Assembly (NCBI GenBank): GCA_016169945.1
Contig: JADLSH010000184.1
Coordinates: 1 to 64,000, forward strand
Length of the DNA: 64,000 nucleotides
Source: Trachythela sp. YZ-2020
Lineage: Eukaryota > Cnidaria > Anthozoa > Malacalcyonacea > Clavulariidae
Direction of reading: 5' to 3'
Each line of letters starts with the position of its first letter. The stretch's first letter is position 1. Position numbers and translations under genes: made by a program. Positions 22,841 to 34,451 of the stretch are shown in pieces. The notes below the pieces were generated by a model. The model had not been told where the DNA came from, did not search any database, and saw only the letters and a list, made by a program, of their open reading frames with translations.

Positions 22841-23218
22841 GTTACAGTCAAACCGGATGTTCTCTTGTGAGGAACATTGCAATATTGTCACGCAATATTT
22901 TGATTTGGACGCGAACAAATTGCAAATTGAAATTCACCAGGTGTGAAAACAAAGCCTCTGATTGGCTTCTAGCAAAAGAAACCAATCAAATGCTCCGAGC
23001 AATTGGTTCGGCGCTTCTTTTTTGCTAGTAGCCAATCAGAGGCTTTGTTTACAAAACTGGTTGTGAATTTCAATTTGCAATTCTTCGCACGCACGGTTGG
23101 AAATAGCTCAGAGGAATGTCCAATTGACAATATTGCGTGACAATATTGCGTGACAATATTGCGTGACAATATTGCGTGACAATAGTATTGCAATGTTCCT
23201 CGCAAGAAAACATCCGGT
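22841..23218. mobile_element. Palindromic element upstream of copy 2
   Basis: Sister of 12945-13306; the right arm has four instead of two GCGTGACAATATT-type units. Confidence 0.75.
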
Positions 23219-23581
23219 TAGACTGGTTAATATGCACAATTAGTAAAATTACATAGGTGATTATTGAAACTTCTCAACGCTGATTGGTTGCGCTACCTCG
23301 GATTAATACGCAATAATCACCTAGTCGAGGTTTTTATTCACCGATATTCACCGAGCCTGAGGCGAATAATCCGACTGCTCTATAACTTGAAAAAATTAAC
23401 CCGTTTTATAAAGTATATATGGTTGAATTGCAATCTTAATTTAAAAGATGTGATGACAGTAACGTATCTGATATTATAACATTCACTATTGGTAATTGGT
23501 CTGTCACTTTTTCTTGATACAGTTTGAGAATAATACAGTGAATGATCTAGCGGAATGATCACGCACAAAGAAAAATTCGCA

Positions 23582-24380
23582 GGGTGTTTGTATTCCGAGT
23601 AATGAGTAACGGATTTATTATACTTATGTTGGTAAGAAAACCCTTAAATACATCAAAGTCCGGTCATCCTTTTCTTGAATAAGATACTTTCAGGCAGTGA
23701 TATTAATAATAGTCATATTTTGGACTCATTTTAATAGGCACGCGTTTCGGCTAGCATGCAAGAACAGACCGGACAGTTAATAATACTCGTTTAATGCCAC
23801 ATAGCCATTTCAGCCTTCTTTGAATACCAGGTTCGAAACGTCCCAAACCTCGTCTTAAACGTGGGGTCATTTCTTTGCGGCCACCCGAAGGTAGGCCTAT
23901 TTGTATTTTAACAGTAAAAAAACTAAACTTTAGGTTTAGTTTATCTAATTATCTATCATCTTAGACTAGGTAGATATACGATTTCCCACCGTTATTTATC
24001 CATTTTAATGTAGAATATTAATACTAAACTGATACATTTTGCCAAGATTATGTGGTTATATGGCGGGATCAATTGAAGTTAACGACCCCCCTGCCCCAAG
24101 GAGGTCGTATACTTCAATGGCCATTGAAGTATACGACCCCCCCTCATGATTATTATTCATGCTTTTTATATCGAGAATTTCGTTTAGCTTCTGTGCTAAA
24201 AACGAGCATATTAACTCTAATCTAAATGTTTTTGCTAGCCAAAGGCAAAAAAAGATGACCGGACTTCTGTCGATGACTTTAAGGCTTTTCTTACCAACAT
24301 AAGTATAATAAATTCCATTACTCATTACTCGTTACTCATTACTCGTTGCTCGTTACTCATTACTCGGAATACAAACACCC
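23582..24380. mobile_element. 799-bp TIR transposon with 9-bp target duplication
   Basis: Ends are GGGTGTTTGTATTCCGAGTA and the complement, the right TIR being followed inward by repeats of ATTACTCGTTACTC. AAATTCGCA is duplicated on both sides (23573-23581 and 24381-24389). The paralogous spacer downstream of copy 1 (near 13665-13685) has a single AAATTCGCA, giving a clean empty site. The interior contains an inverted pair of GTCCGGTCATC and a palindrome around ACTTCAATGGCCATTGAAGT. No transposase. Nine-bp duplication points to a Mutator-like element. Confidence 0.9.
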
Positions 24381-25752
24381 AAATTCGCACAAAGCAATTC
24401 CAGACAAAGCTCGTGGCGTGCGGCTACGAGTTCCTACGTCGTGCTTCGAATCCTGGCAAGTACATTTTCGTGTTTTTTTTCTATTTTTCTTTCCAGCCTA
24501 AAGCGCGGGAATAGCGCGGGGCCCTTGAATGCGCGGGCCCCGTGGTATATGCCGCTTCTGCCAGATGGTCCAGCCCTGCAGACGACACATATTGAACATT
24601 TCTGAGTTTCGGAAACTGGCGAAATTCGAGAATTCGAGAAATGCAGGAGCAGTTCGAAACACCCTGTTTTATCCTCACATATACTATATAGATCATATTT
24701 TTTACCATTTTGGTTTTCAATTTGTGAAAACAAAGCTTAACTTGGTTTACTGAAAGTAAAAATATACAATTTTAAGTGCCCCTAAACTTTTGTTATCTGA
24801 AAAATTACGATTTTCAAAATTTCCTTCCATTTTCCTTCCAGATGAACAAATTTCGGTTCTAATCCCATGTCACGCACACAATAGGGTTAGGGATTGGGTC
24901 GGAATGACGGTCAAGATCAAAGAGAAATGTTCGTGACTCGTAACATGGCCTTATAACCCAAATTTCCCTCCAAATTTCCTTCCAAACTACATTTCCTTAT
25001 TTTTTCCTTCAACAAGCCATAATTTCCTTTTGGAAGGATTTATGTCCTTTTAATAATAATAATAATAATAATGGAATTTATTCAGTGTATCCACAGAGTG
25101 GCTCTTCATCTGAATTACAAACTACACTGATTAATTTAATTATGTTACATTATATTCTTAAGTCTAATTCTAAAAAGTAGATCTTATTGTTATATAATAG
25201 AATCTATCTTAAGCCTAAAATTGTAAAAACTATATGAAGTCTAAGAGTTTATGCTTCATGCAATCTGTTTTTTAAAAAGGTCAGTTTTGTTTGTGTCCTA
25301 AAAGAAAAAAAATTGTTTTCATTTCTAATATGTTCTGGTAAAATGTTAAAAGTTTAGCGGCTGAATCTTGAAAAGTGCCAACAATGAGTGGTGTGGTTAA
25401 AGTTGTTGCCGATGTCGATGTTTCTTTTATCTGTGTTTGAAAGATGACTAGTTCACTTTCAGTTCACTGGCGGTAAAAAGCAATAATAAACATAAACAAT
25501 ATATATGCTCTGCGAATATAAATTTACCTAACATCGCTCTGTGTCCGAAATTGCGTTGCAAGGGTTGCAACAAAAATTGCATCGTTAAACATGGCCATAG
25601 AAGATCTCGCACTTCACCAACTGGACTGCTCGTCCAACTTTACTTACTGTAACCTGTACACATCCAGCACATCCAGTCGTTACGCTTGTACCACGTTAGG
25701 ATTGTGATAACTTGGCGATGACTTATTGCTATCTGTTGCCTCTGGTACTTGC
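24381..25752. other. Intergenic region between copies 3 and 2
   Basis: Homologous to 13670-14797 base for base except for small indels. It contains an extra segment at about 24856-24962 related to 12285-12375, a GCGCGGGGCCC run near 24505-24542 and an (AAT)n microsatellite near 25053-25072. No gene is supported. Confidence 0.5.
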
Positions 25753-28700
25753 CTAATGAAGAACGAGAAAAATATAAGAACATGCTAAAATTGGTAACCA
25801 CTTGTTCGATGGTGAATTTTTTCTGGGATAAGGAAAACTACTTTTTGGAAGTCCACTTACGTTTTAGGAGATTTTGAACTTCCCGACAATACTAAACCAA
25901 GAAGAACTATGCTCTGAAATAAATGTAATAAATACTCCTTCAGGTTTATATACACACTGTATCAAAGGCTAAATTACAACTTATCCTCTATAATTGTTCA
26001 TGTATCCATGACTACCAACCTGTAATAACAGAACGCAACCAAAGCCCTTGAACAAAAGAACGGTATTTTACATCAATATATAGTATAAGTTTCGAATGCA
26101 CATATTCAGACATATTCTTCATCAACATATTACTTATTCAAACCACGTCATCAAATATTATAATTATTACCGTACACGTCCAATTAAAATGAAGATATTG
26201 AGTAAAGACACCACTTAACGTTGGGCCAAAGAATGCACTGCAGATAGAAAGTTAATTGATGGCATTAATGAAGGTTTATACAGGTCAAGTACATGTTTAC
26301 CAAAATACAGCACGCAATGTACGACCATGCCACCATTGTGTGTTTGTGTGTGTGTTTGTGTTTGTGTGTGTGTCTGTAAGTACGATAACTTATCATTCAT
26401 AACATTAGACGCATTCATATTCTCGAAATGTCGATATTCTCGAAATGTCGATTTCACAACGTTAGGAGTGAGAGGAAGCATCCGCGGTTTTGGTAATATG
26501 CAGTCTCTGAATGCCCTCTATAGTTACGAAGTACTAACCCGATATTAAATGCTGCTCCAAAAACACCCGAAACAATTCCATGCGTAGCGAGATTAATTGC
26601 AAAACCACGTGCTCTGAAAAAACAAAATAATACTGAACGATGAGTCGGGATGGTAGTTCTGGGGTTAAATGACTGCACATTAAAGGCTGTTCACACAATC
26701 TCATTTGTCGAATTCTCCTCCTGACGTATGTGATTTCACACAATCAAACAACAACTACACTTTTCGCCAGGTATGAACCAATAGCCTTACTCTTGTCAGC
26801 AAATCCAGTAAATCACATACGTCAAGAGGAGAATTAGATCCGACAAATCAGATCGTGTGAACCAGCCTTAAGGCTACATACTTTACGATATTTTCTAATT
26901 CTGAAATGGCTGGAACCATCATCGGACCAATTGACAAACCCATTAACCCTAATGACACGCAAACCAACCATAGCTTGCTGGTTTGAAACAAAAATAATGA
27001 ATGAGTGATGTGAAACCGTGACCCCAATACGCGCTAATAATCAATAAATAGTGGCTACAAAGAATATGGAGAAATACCAAGATTTTTCTCGGCATCTCGT
27101 TCCATGGGAATAATAGTTGATGGTGTTTGTGGATGGAATATGCCAGTATATGGGTAAATACTAAGATTTAAGGCCTCAGGTTGCATTTTTCGCAACTGCT
27201 CCTGGCTAGGTCTAAAAATGCATATAAATTTTCGTTCGAATATTCCATCCACAAACACCATCAACAATTATTCCCATTGAACGAGATGCCGAGAAAAATC
27301 TCTGTAAAGAATAATTTCATAGTGAAATACAAGTTGCAAAAAAACATACTTTGGCATAAATGAAAAAGGCACAGGACCCAATAGTAAAAAACTTATTCCA
27401 CAAACAAAACTTCCTAACGTTATAACCCATCTGTTATTCTAAAAATAGAAGAAAAGTAATGTTCAACAGGGTTTGCCACTTACTGGACCTCTAGGGAGAA
27501 CAGTTTAGAACTGATAAAGCTATCCAATATAAATAAAGTTAGTTTAGTTTAGGTTTCCTCCTGTAGTAACACTGGATCAATAAGGGAGGACACTTACTGG
27601 ACCTCTAGGAAGAACAGTTTAGAACTGATAGAGCTATCCAATATAAATAAAGTTAGTTTAGTTTAGGTTTCCTCCTGTAGTAACACTGGATCAATAAGGG
27701 AGGACTCTTACTGGACCTCTAGGGAGAACAGTTTAGAACTGATAGAGCTATCCAGTATAAATAAAGTTAGTTTGGTTTAGCTCAATCTATACCTACCGTC
27801 TTGTCAGCAATCCATCCAAACAATGGAGCAAACAAGGCGTAACAACCACAGAATACGAAGAAAATTAAACCAATTTTTGTAGTGCTTGTTATGTTGAACT
27901 ACGTGAAAGAAAAGGTGCAGTTACTAACACCTGATGGTGATGTTGGTAATGGTGGTAACAGTGATGGACTCTGTACTCAGTGGTCAGAGCGCTGCACTGG
28001 AATTGCAGGGCCGCGGGTTCAATTCCTGTTGGAGGACTAATTAGAGTTGCATTTTTCACAGCCGTTCCCATTCAGGTCTAAAATATTGTCTATATTATTT
28101 CACTCGAAATATCCATCCACCTAAACCTTCTACCGTGATGGTAACATTTGGTCATTATGGTGATGGCAATGGTGATGATGGTGATGGCAATGATAGTCAG
28201 TGGTGGTGGTATTAATGATGGTAGTAATGTTGCAGATGGTGATGATGATGATAGTGATGGTGATAATGATGGTGATAATGATGGTGGTATTAGTGATGGT
28301 GATAATGGTGATGCTATTAATGATGGTAGTAATGTTGCAGATGGTGATGACGATGGTGATGATAGTGATGGTGATAATGATGGTGGTATTAGTGATGGTG
28401 ATAATGATGGTGGTATTAGTGATGGTGGTAATGTTGCAGATGGTGACGATGTCTTTGGTAACAAATGTGATGGTGATGATGAACATCGTTAAGCATCTAA
28501 CCTCATCTTTCAAGTGCGGAGCAAGTGTAGGTTCAATCACTCCCATTGCCATGCCGCCAGTAACAATTGTCATAACTGTAAACAACTCAAGAAAGTTAAA
28601 TATTGCAGAAGGAACAGACTACTTGGAGAAAACCTGTGGTGTTTGGTAGAGTCAAACTGGAAACACTCTTCTCACATGCAAATGAGATGAAATTATAATC

Positions 28701-31641
28701 AGACAACTGCATATTTTAACAACACGATAGTCTTCCGTGTTTGGATGGCCTGATCCAAACACGGGTTTCGACCAATCAGAGCACACGTTATATACATGTT
28801 ATTTTATAAATACTCTTCTCACATGCAAATGAGATGAAATTATAATCAGACAACTGCATATTTCAAAAATTGACCTCATGGTTGAATGCTAATCATTGTG
28901 CTGACAACACGTCACAGTACCAACCTATGATATCAAACGCTGGTATTTTAAGAAACTTCCAAAGTGATGCACTTGTTTTTTGCTGCTCATCCTCTGACGG
29001 ACTGGCTGTATAGAACAAAAATATAATAATATTATACAAATATATGTTTTAGATAAATATTTTAATTTATAAAGTAGTACATAATAACATGGAGATTTTT
29101 TATCAGTAAATTGGTAAAATGATGAATTAAAGACTTATCCATTTCAGGCGGTCAAATGTTTTGGTGTTTTTGTTCTTTTATGGCTCAACAACGAGTACCA
29201 ACATCTGGCAGAGTGTCTGCACACTGTGGCTGACACTGAACGCCCAAGTTTAAAGATTAACCCAAGACTATTACCTTGATGTATTTGAGGCAAGATACAG
29301 ATAGACACAGGAAGAGTGATGAGAATCAAACCAGCAAGTACAAAGAAAGGCAATCCAAAACCACCATACTAAAACATATAAATACATAAGCAATATTGCA
29401 CCTTAACAAGCCTTCATATTATTTAACCCATTAGCTTGCAATGCACCCAGATCGATGCACCATACTTTAGTATTTTATTCTGTCTAACGCCAGACGATTT
29501 TTACTCGTCAGTGGTAGGGTACTGCCAGACAAACAGAAATTCCCCTTGACAAAGAAACATTGGGTACACTACAGCATAATAACGGTTAACAATTAGAGAC
29601 AACAACAGATAATAAGTTAAGCAACTTATGCCTTCATACCTCATATAAAACACCTCCAATAAGTGGTCCTGATGTAAAACCAAGTCCACTGAATAGTTCT
29701 AAACCACCCTACAGAATATAAATTTAAGAAATGAGAACAAAGCATGCACAAACCTGAAAAGGGGCACACCAATTTATGGACTGCATATGATATTATCAAT
29801 AAATGCAAAAAACACTATGAGGTGAAGGGGTTATTAATAGTTTTTAGTGCCTGCAAGCAAATTTCATCACTTCAAAACATCTCTGAAAAATGCATTGTAT
29901 AAATGAATGAATGAATCAACTTTATTTAACGAGGGTAACACGTAACAGTTTAACACTGATAAACCTGTGGCCCTCCTAAAACCTAAGTACAATTGAGCGG
30001 TGCTCACACTTTAACGAAGCCTGATGAGCAAATAAGCTCAAATTAGGTTAACTCACTTATGCGCTGAATAATCCTTCTTAATCCATTAACTGGCAATGCA
30101 CCCTATACTTTAGTATTTTACTCTGTCTAATGCCAGAAGATTTCACTCGTCAGTGGTAGGGTACTGCCAGTGAATGGGTTAAGCAATATTGAGCATTGCT
30201 TACCATAACACTGCCAACATTGTGAGGAAAACATTGAGCTAAAAATGCCACAGCTGCTGTCATTGCCATTGCTCCACCAACTCCATCAAATACTCGAATA
30301 ATAAATGAGAATGTTATGAATACAGTCCCATCTGGCATTTTATTCAAAAATCTAGTTTAGAGAAAAAAATATGGGAAAACAAAACGATGATGGTTCAAGT
30401 AGAATAATTTGTGCAACACTATATTTCTGTCATTTGCAATTAATGATGAAATGTCACAGGTAAAACGTCATCTTTTTTAATTAATAACAAAAGTCTATTC
30501 TGGTGATACTTAAACTAGTTACTAGCCTGCCCTAATTGGAGAAAAAAAGACAAACGGGAAAAGAACCAGGGTTTGGCCACGCATGCTAGCTTGAACGTAC
30601 CCAAATAAAAACTCAGAAACGCCAATGACAAAAATTCCACTGAACAAAAAGAACCGGACTCCAAGAGTTGGTATCTTGAAAAATAGAGCAAAACTGATTA
30701 GAAGTGTGTCAAAAATGGCGCTTGTTTAAGCTGCTCTAATAATTTGTTAACAACGTACCCAGGAACCAACCAATGGTGCGACGAAAACATTTACTAACGC
30801 AAATATACCAAATATAAAACCAAACTTTGCCACTTTTCTCGCCTTTCTAATTAATTGGAATACAAGAACGATACAAGATTATTGAAACAATCTTGAAGTT
30901 TTAGTTGCATAAAAAGATCTAAGTTTATGGTGTCTTACAATTTTCACTGCATTCCCTCTACTGAGTAGCAGTTTGTTTCAAGTTGTCATCTAGACACACA
31001 AAATTCTCACATCTTGTTAACAAGATGTGTTCGCAACAGACTTGTGACAAGTTGTTACAAGGTTGTCACTCACAAGTTGTTGAATTGCAGGATGATAACA
31101 AGTTGTTGGAACAACTTGTGACAAGTCTGTTGAGCCAACAACCTTGAAGTAATTTGTCAACAAGCCATTGACAACTTTTCAACGAGCTGGGAACAAGCAG
31201 TCCGAACACATCCTCATAACAAGCTGTTGAAACTGCATGAATGGTGCAAGTCTGCTGCAGGTTTGTTACAACTTGTGTGTTTTTACATGTGTAGATGTCA
31301 TGCAATTGGTCTATACAATAAAATGGTGCATTCGTAAAATCTGGAAACTTCTAATTACATTTAGAATTCTTATTGTATCTAATTATAATTTCCAATTAAC
31401 ATTGTACAATGTACAATCTACACATTTGTATATTTATATATATATATATACTCACTTCAGTTGGGTAAAATGGTGCAATTACAGAATAGGATGCTGCTAC
31501 TGTTATATAAATTATTGCAAAAGTCACAATTGTCAATTTTTTCCTTGTCTTTTCGGAGACAGAGAGCTGCCTCTCTGGAGCTTTTTTCAAAAGCGGTTCA
31601 GCTTCATTGATGCCATTTTCCCCGAGACCACTATCTGCCAT
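25753..31641 (-). CDS. SLC18B1: SLC18B1-like major facilitator transporter, copy 3 (complete, 16 exons)
   Basis: Exons in transcript order: 31641-31456, 30842-30759, 30674-30601, 30351-30204, 29708-29640, 29368-29275, 29005-28925, 28575-28502, 27898-27797, 27438-27350, 26977-26882, 26613-26539, 26237-26171, 26046-26020, 25913-25861, 25822-25753; 462 residues. Exon 1 (MADSGLGENG, PERQLSVSEK) and the 34-codon exon 9 group it with copy 0. Exon 2 has lost 12 nt in frame relative to copies 0-2, so ARKVAKFGF replaces AREKGANIDIVGF just before TM2, in the luminal-type loop. TM4 reads RVFDGVGGAMAMTA. The C-terminus ends SYIFLVLH, different from copies 1 and 2. The family exports amines into vesicles by proton exchange; which substrate this copy carries cannot be read from sequence. 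Confidence 0.92.
26336..26376. repeat. (GT)n microsatellite, intron 12
   Basis: Interrupted GT repeats (GTGTGTTTGTGTGTG). Shorter versions occur in the same intron of copy 1 (6169-6190) and copy 2 (15484-15512). Confidence 0.9.
27080..27301. repeat. Foldback built from a SINE-like tail, intron 10 of copy 3
   Basis: The right arm matches 6864-7100 but part of the left arm is replaced by CAGTATATGGGTAAATACTA and neighbouring sequence, resembling the region preceding the tRNA-like block at 41310-41350. It may preserve a fuller or recombined version of the element. Confidence 0.65.
27476..27775. repeat. ~118-bp minisatellite, three units, intron 9 of copy 3
   Basis: Same family as 1-420. Confidence 0.9.
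27965..28128 (+). mobile_element. tRNA-derived SINE-like insertion, intron 8 of copy 3
   Basis: GACTCTGTACTCAGTGGTC resembles an RNA polymerase III A box (one base lost from the usual TAGCTCAG), and GGGTTCAATTCC is a B box. The body AGAGTTGCATTTTTCACAG and AGGTCTAAAATA follows. It is inserted into the GGTGATGAT array and is absent from the other three copies. Not a functional tRNA: the D arm is damaged. Confidence 0.7.
28138..28490. repeat. GGTGATGAT-type array, intron 8 of copy 3
   Basis: Longest of the four arrays. Higher-order units combine GATGGTGGTATTAGTGATGG with GTAGTAATGTTGCAGATGG. Confidence 0.85.
28661..28862. repeat. 55-bp direct duplication flanking a CCAAT hairpin, intron 7 of copy 3
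   Basis: ACTCTTCTCACATGCAAATG with about 35 following bases is present twice (28665-28715 and 28809-28860). Between them is a hairpin CCGTGTTTGGAT/ATCCAAACACGG followed by TTTCGACCAATCAGAGC. The other copies have a single 55-bp unit and no hairpin. Confidence 0.7.
29901..29992 (-). mobile_element. 3' tail of a non-LTR retrotransposon, intron 4 of copy 3
   Basis: (TGAA)n microsatellite followed by TCAACTTTATTTAACGAGGG reads, on the minus strand, as a LINE 3' end with a simple-repeat tail. Absent from copies 1 and 2. Only about 90 bp are present. Confidence 0.55.
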
Positions 31642-32545
31642 ATTTGTTTTCTACTGTTGTTGAATATAGTAAATTTTTCACCGATTTTTACAGCCCCGAT
31701 GCACAATTTAACCACGTTTTCAAAAGGTTATATGCATTAATGACTAACAAGTCTTATCTCTTTTGCATTAAATACTCAATTCTTATATTGGCAACAGAAA
31801 AATTGGAGCTATTTTCGGCCCGAGTGGCGTTTGCTTTGTTGTGGTGCAATATATGACATTGTGATATTGCGTAATAATTATTTAGCTTCGCGCTCGCGGG
31901 AAAAGGGAAAACCCCACGCGTGGGAAACGCGAAGTGATTTCAAATTTTAATTATGTTCGCTTTGAATTGTGACAAAAGTTAATTTCATACATTTCAATTA
32001 TTTAGAAAGAAAATTTTATATTTGTATTTTGGAAAAATGCCAAACTTTCTGTGCTTCCAGTTGGTTATGTCATTTTCTTTTATCTGTGTTCGAAAGATGA
32101 ATAGCGGTAAAAAGCACAATATATATGCCCGGCACCTGCCAATTCACAGTTTCGGATAACTCACATCCCATGATGCAGAATGTGGAGGAGGTAGGCGCAT
32201 GCCTGCATTCCAGCCTCCCAAGCTCGGCAGCCACTAGAAAGCCGCGCCTGAGACAAGGTTGCGATCCATCAAGGTTTCATAATTCATTTGAGAGAAAGCA
32301 ATAGACGGTGTGCATAATGTTTCGTTGCATGCTTTAGAACGCTTCGCAAGGATCTTAATAGAAAGATACCAAATACTAGCAAAGCATTCTGGTAGTAGTC
32401 CATTTACCACAAAATCTTTACCCACTGATCTGTATATAAACAGCTGATTTGGTGAGAAACCGGAAGTTAATAACACTATACAACTCAAACAAGCAAACCA
32501 AATGAACTCTTCAAACACACTGAACGATTTAAATATTTTACTTAC
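31642..32545. other. Upstream region of copy 3
   Basis: Unique sequence with no recognised repeat apart from a hairpin-like GCGCTCGCGGG/CACGCG patch near 31890-31925. If the exon at 32546-32758 is an alternative first exon of copy 3, this is the distal part of its first intron. Confidence 0.4.
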
Positions 32546-32758
32546 TTTCAAAGGGAAAAACGGCGCTAAGACGGAGTAAGAAGCGCTCAAGCAGAAGTAT
32601 ACCACAGCTAACATAGCGACAATAAGCCGTCTTCGTGCATGGCTGTCATGGCGAGATTTGCTCTCGTATAGAGAAAGCAAATGTTCTCTATGTGCATCGC
32701 CAAAGAGAGGCGAGCTTGCAGAGATTGTGGGCAATAACTCGTCGTCGTCTTCTGCCAT
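32546..32758 (-). CDS. Divergent SLC18B1-type first exon (alternative first exon of copy 3 or orphan)
   Basis: 71 codons from ATG at 32758 to a GTAAGT donor. The product has an acidic N-terminus (MAEDDDELLP), a charged stretch with SRHDSHARRR, then a TM1-like helix ending SASYSVLAPFFPLK, which aligns with AASYSVIAPFYPTE of exon 1 in the array. The donor is in phase 0 like the standard exon 1, so it could splice to exon 2 of copy 3 at 30842. TATATATAAA lies about 45 bp upstream of the ATG. The N-terminal tail differs completely from the standard exon. Fragments of this exon recur at 49721-49800 and 60457-60536, which shows it is old in the locus. Confidence 0.75.
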
Positions 32759-32796
32759 ATGGCACGCTTAGGCTATGTTGGATAAATATTAGAAAT

Positions 32797-32812
32797 TTAT
32801 ATATATAAACAT
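32797..32812 (-). promoter_or_regulatory. TATA-like element upstream of the divergent first exon
   Basis: On the minus strand GTTTATATATATAAA lies 40-54 bp ahead of the ATG at 32758. Spacing allows a short 5' UTR. Predicted from sequence only. Confidence 0.4.
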
Positions 32813-33040
32813 CGTTTTCGTGGCCTTTTATGTTTCTTTCGTCTATCATGGGTCCATGTTGTTTTGATTCTGAGGACGTGACGTCATTTCCTCAATATAT
32901 AAAGACGATTAAGGCTAATCCAGGATTAAAATGTAACTCTGGATTACCGTCGTTTGCATCTGTGCATCTAACGATGAACAGAGATAAAACATTGTCTATT
33001 AGTGAAATCACAGGTGAAATGCAAATAAATCATTCATAAA

Positions 33041-33352
33041 TGCAAAAATAATCTCTTTATTTCATTGACATTGAATTCAATTGCATCTAATTAATCTTAA
33101 AATTGTAAGAGTTAAAATTGTAAGAGTTAGTTAATTAACACCATCAAAGAAACTTTGATCAATAAGACAATATGTACTTTTGCTTGAAAGTGCGAACACC
33201 CTCCCAAACAAACTACTCGGTCACATTAAACCACTTCTACTTTTTGCACATATTCTTTGTTCAAAAACTTGACCAACCTGACACTTTGATTGCGTGAACT
33301 AACCTTCTCAAACTCATTAATAATTCATGAGCAAAACACAAAGGAAATCTTG
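33041..33352. other. Spacer without recognisable gene
   Basis: AT-rich. A 19-bp direct repeat of TTAAAATTGTAAGAGTTA is at 33098-33130. From 33300 the sequence is homologous to intron 6 of copy 0 (about 1735-2010). Confidence 0.4.
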
Positions 33353-33697
33353 CAGGGCCTTTTTTAAGAAATCGTTAGTGGGGGCATAATCGAAAGGGGA
33401 CGTAACAAGTAGGTGGTGTATTACAGGTGTGGGAGGTGAAGGAGGGTCTAGGGGTCCTCCCCAGAAATTTTTTGTATTCTTGAGTCTCTGTGGCTCGATT
33501 TCCTACATTTTCAGAGACAATTTTTGATATATCCTATCTAAACGGAGCCAGGTTTTGTTGTGAGAATACCATAACTTGCTTATACTTTGGACAAAAGGGA
33601 CCTTCACTGGGGGGGCCAAAATAACTTACTGGGGGGGGCCAACATGGGGGCTGGGGAGGCTTTGGCCCCTCCAGTACATTGTTAAAAAAAGGCCCTG
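33353..33697. mobile_element. hAT-like non-autonomous element with 8-bp target duplication
   Basis: Ends CAGGGCCTTTTTTAA and TTAAAAAAAGGCCCTG, flanked by AAATCTTG on both sides. The homologous stretch in copy 0 (near 1775) lacks the insert. CAGGG termini and an 8-bp duplication are typical of the hAT superfamily. The interior has G-rich tracts (a run of 8-9 G) and no ORF. Confidence 0.85.
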
Positions 33698-33789
33698 AAA
33701 TCTTGTCTTGATACCACGGTAATAAACACCCATAAATTAACTCAACTTTCGCGTTGAATTTCTCTTTAAATACTGGTTTGTTTGAGAAG

Positions 33790-33935
33790 CTATATCATAC
33801 ACTCGAAGTCGTTTATTATAGTGATTTAAAAACACCAGTCAAAGTATGTTAAAAAACTCGGCTAGCGCCTTGTTTTTCAACACACTTTTCGGTGTTTCAA
33901 ATCACTATAATAAACTCCTTCTCGTGTATATTACT
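33790..33935. repeat. Foldback element, second copy of 1884-2028
   Basis: Arms TATATCATACACTCGAAG and CTCCTTCTCGTGTATAT around AACACACTTTTCGG. Confidence 0.7.
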
Positions 33936-34149
33936 TGAATATCTATTAATAACGCTATATACAAAAATGAAAAAATTACATGAAGGGACATATAACTGTT
34001 TAATGACAAGTGCTAATGTTTCATTCAAAGTTAAAAACTTTGAAAATTTCGCAATACCATCAGATATGCAGGGGAATTTTACCATTATTTGAAGAGTAAA
34101 CTACATAAATATTTTACTGATTACCGAGTGGAAAGAACAGATTCAACAA

Positions 34150-34451
34150 GGTGGAAATATTGGAAAATTAAGAATTTTTAAAACATTGAAAAAATTTTTG
34201 GAATTGAAGAATATCTCTCTTCAGTTAATAATTTTAAACACCGTCAAGCTGTTACAAAATTAAGAATTTCAGCACAAAAATTACCAGTTGAAACTGGTCG
34301 ATATAACAATGTTTCATACAATGATAGATTATGTAAACATTGTGATCTAAATGAGATTGGAAATGAACAGCATTACCTAATGTCATGTAGTAATACAAAG
34401 CTCGTCGATCTCAGAACAAATTTTATTGCTAATCTTTGTAATATAATATAA
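34150..34451 (+). pseudogene. C-terminal fragment of a non-LTR retrotransposon ORF2
   Basis: From about 34199 the frame reads VTKLRISAQKLPVETGRY, then DRLCKHCDLNEIGNEQHYL and SCSNTKLVDLR, the Cys/His knuckle typical of the end of LINE ORF2 proteins (C-x2-C ... H-x4-C). Upstream a frameshift separates it from related sequence, and no reverse transcriptase core remains. It ends at the left border of the tandemly repeated region. Confidence 0.75.

Noticed and set aside
31237..31740. 167-codon plus-strand frame across the first exon of copy 3
   Set aside because: Antisense to exon 1 and intron repeats; not conserved in the other copies.
32830..33039. 70-codon plus-strand frame divergent from the alternative first exon
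   Set aside because: No domain, no second copy and no splice or promoter evidence beyond chance.
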